From contig DAONJL010000026.1 in the NCBI GenBank assembly GCA_035405645.1, forward strand, positions 1-33,101: 33,101 nucleotides of DNA. The letters are read 5' to 3'. The position numbers and the translations under genes were made by a program. Source of the stretch: DAONJL01 sp035405645 [NCBI: bacterium]. GTDB lineage: Bacteria; JAGOBX01; DAONJL01. The notes below the pieces were generated by a model. It did no database searches. It saw nothing but the letters and a program-made list of their open reading frames with translations, and was not told the origin of the DNA. Shown one piece after another: positions 33,011-33,101 of this stretch. Within the stretch, counting starts at the first letter, position 1. Each line of letters starts with the position of its first letter.

Positions 33011-33101
33011 TTATTTTTTAAAAATTCTTAATCTATTTTTGGCTTTAATCAGCAATTTAATTAAATTTATTAAATTCACTTTTTTTTCACCGCAAATTTT
33101 T
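33011..33101 (-). CDS. Possible C-terminus of an upstream gene (partial)
   Basis: The minus strand is open from the window edge to TAA at 33013-33011, giving a basic 29-residue tail ending AKNRLRIFKK. A ribosome site and the lipoprotein remnant follow on the same strand. Too short to identify; chance is possible in such AT-rich DNA. Confidence 0.3.
   Translation of the reverse strand, partial: KICGEKKVNLINLIKLLIKAKNRLRIFKK

Overview
The window is very AT-rich (roughly a quarter G+C by eye) with the standard bacterial code: TGA is used as a stop and Trp is TGG. The first 66 bases look like the C-terminus of an outer-membrane beta-barrel. Together with an exported DUF3108 protein and a polysaccharide flippase, this suggests a diderm bacterium. 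The gene content (ferredoxin-linked 2-oxoacid oxidoreductase, split ferredoxin-type glutamate synthase, carbamate kinase with several carbamoyltransferases) suggests an anaerobe that ferments nitrogen-rich compounds. I cannot place it in a phylum from sequence alone.

Layout. (1) 1-11064, plus strand: a barrel-protein tail, a SIMPL-domain protein, then a nitrogen-catabolic cluster. The cluster holds YgeY hydrolase, YgeW knotted carbamoyltransferase, a second AOTCase/SOTCase-like carbamoyltransferase, carbamate kinase, a threonine-synthase-like enzyme, a long fold-II PLP enzyme, an ornithine carbamoyltransferase, and a fourth carbamoyltransferase split by a one-base frameshift at an A9 run. It ends at a hairpin terminator. 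(2) 11077-21775, minus strand: a long, tightly packed unit starting with tRNA-Leu(CAG). It carries an orphan six-helix membrane sensor, Rpe, a PAS histidine kinase, a CheB-REC protein, a tandem glycogen-binding-like secreted protein, a DegT aminotransferase, IorA and DUF3108. A consensus internal promoter then drives a receiver, a REC-histidine kinase, a small membrane protein, a NT5C-type nucleotidase and an O-methyltransferase. (3) 21856-26493, plus strand: rplU-prp-rpmA-obg, followed by a methyltransferase and a Wzx-like flippase. obg appears to start with AUU. (4) 26523-32862, minus strand: a split glutamate synthase operon (amidotransferase, FMN/Fe-S synthase, ferredoxin, FAD oxidoreductase, GXGXG subunit) whose last gene is a GAF-ANTAR protein. 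The operon has a perfect TTGACA-17-TATTAT promoter. Its leader contains a hexaloop hairpin of the kind ANTAR proteins bind.

How they may work together (inference). The carbamoyltransferases, run in the phosphorolytic direction, would release carbamoyl phosphate from ureido compounds, and carbamate kinase would make ATP from it. YgeY and the two PLP enzymes would process the amino-acid skeletons, and the glutamate synthase would handle the nitrogen. The strongest leads are the four-carbamoyltransferase locus, the ANTAR gene paired with a hexaloop leader in the same operon, the AUU start of obg, the 32-bp perfect palindrome at 8950-8981, and two homopolymer frameshifts.
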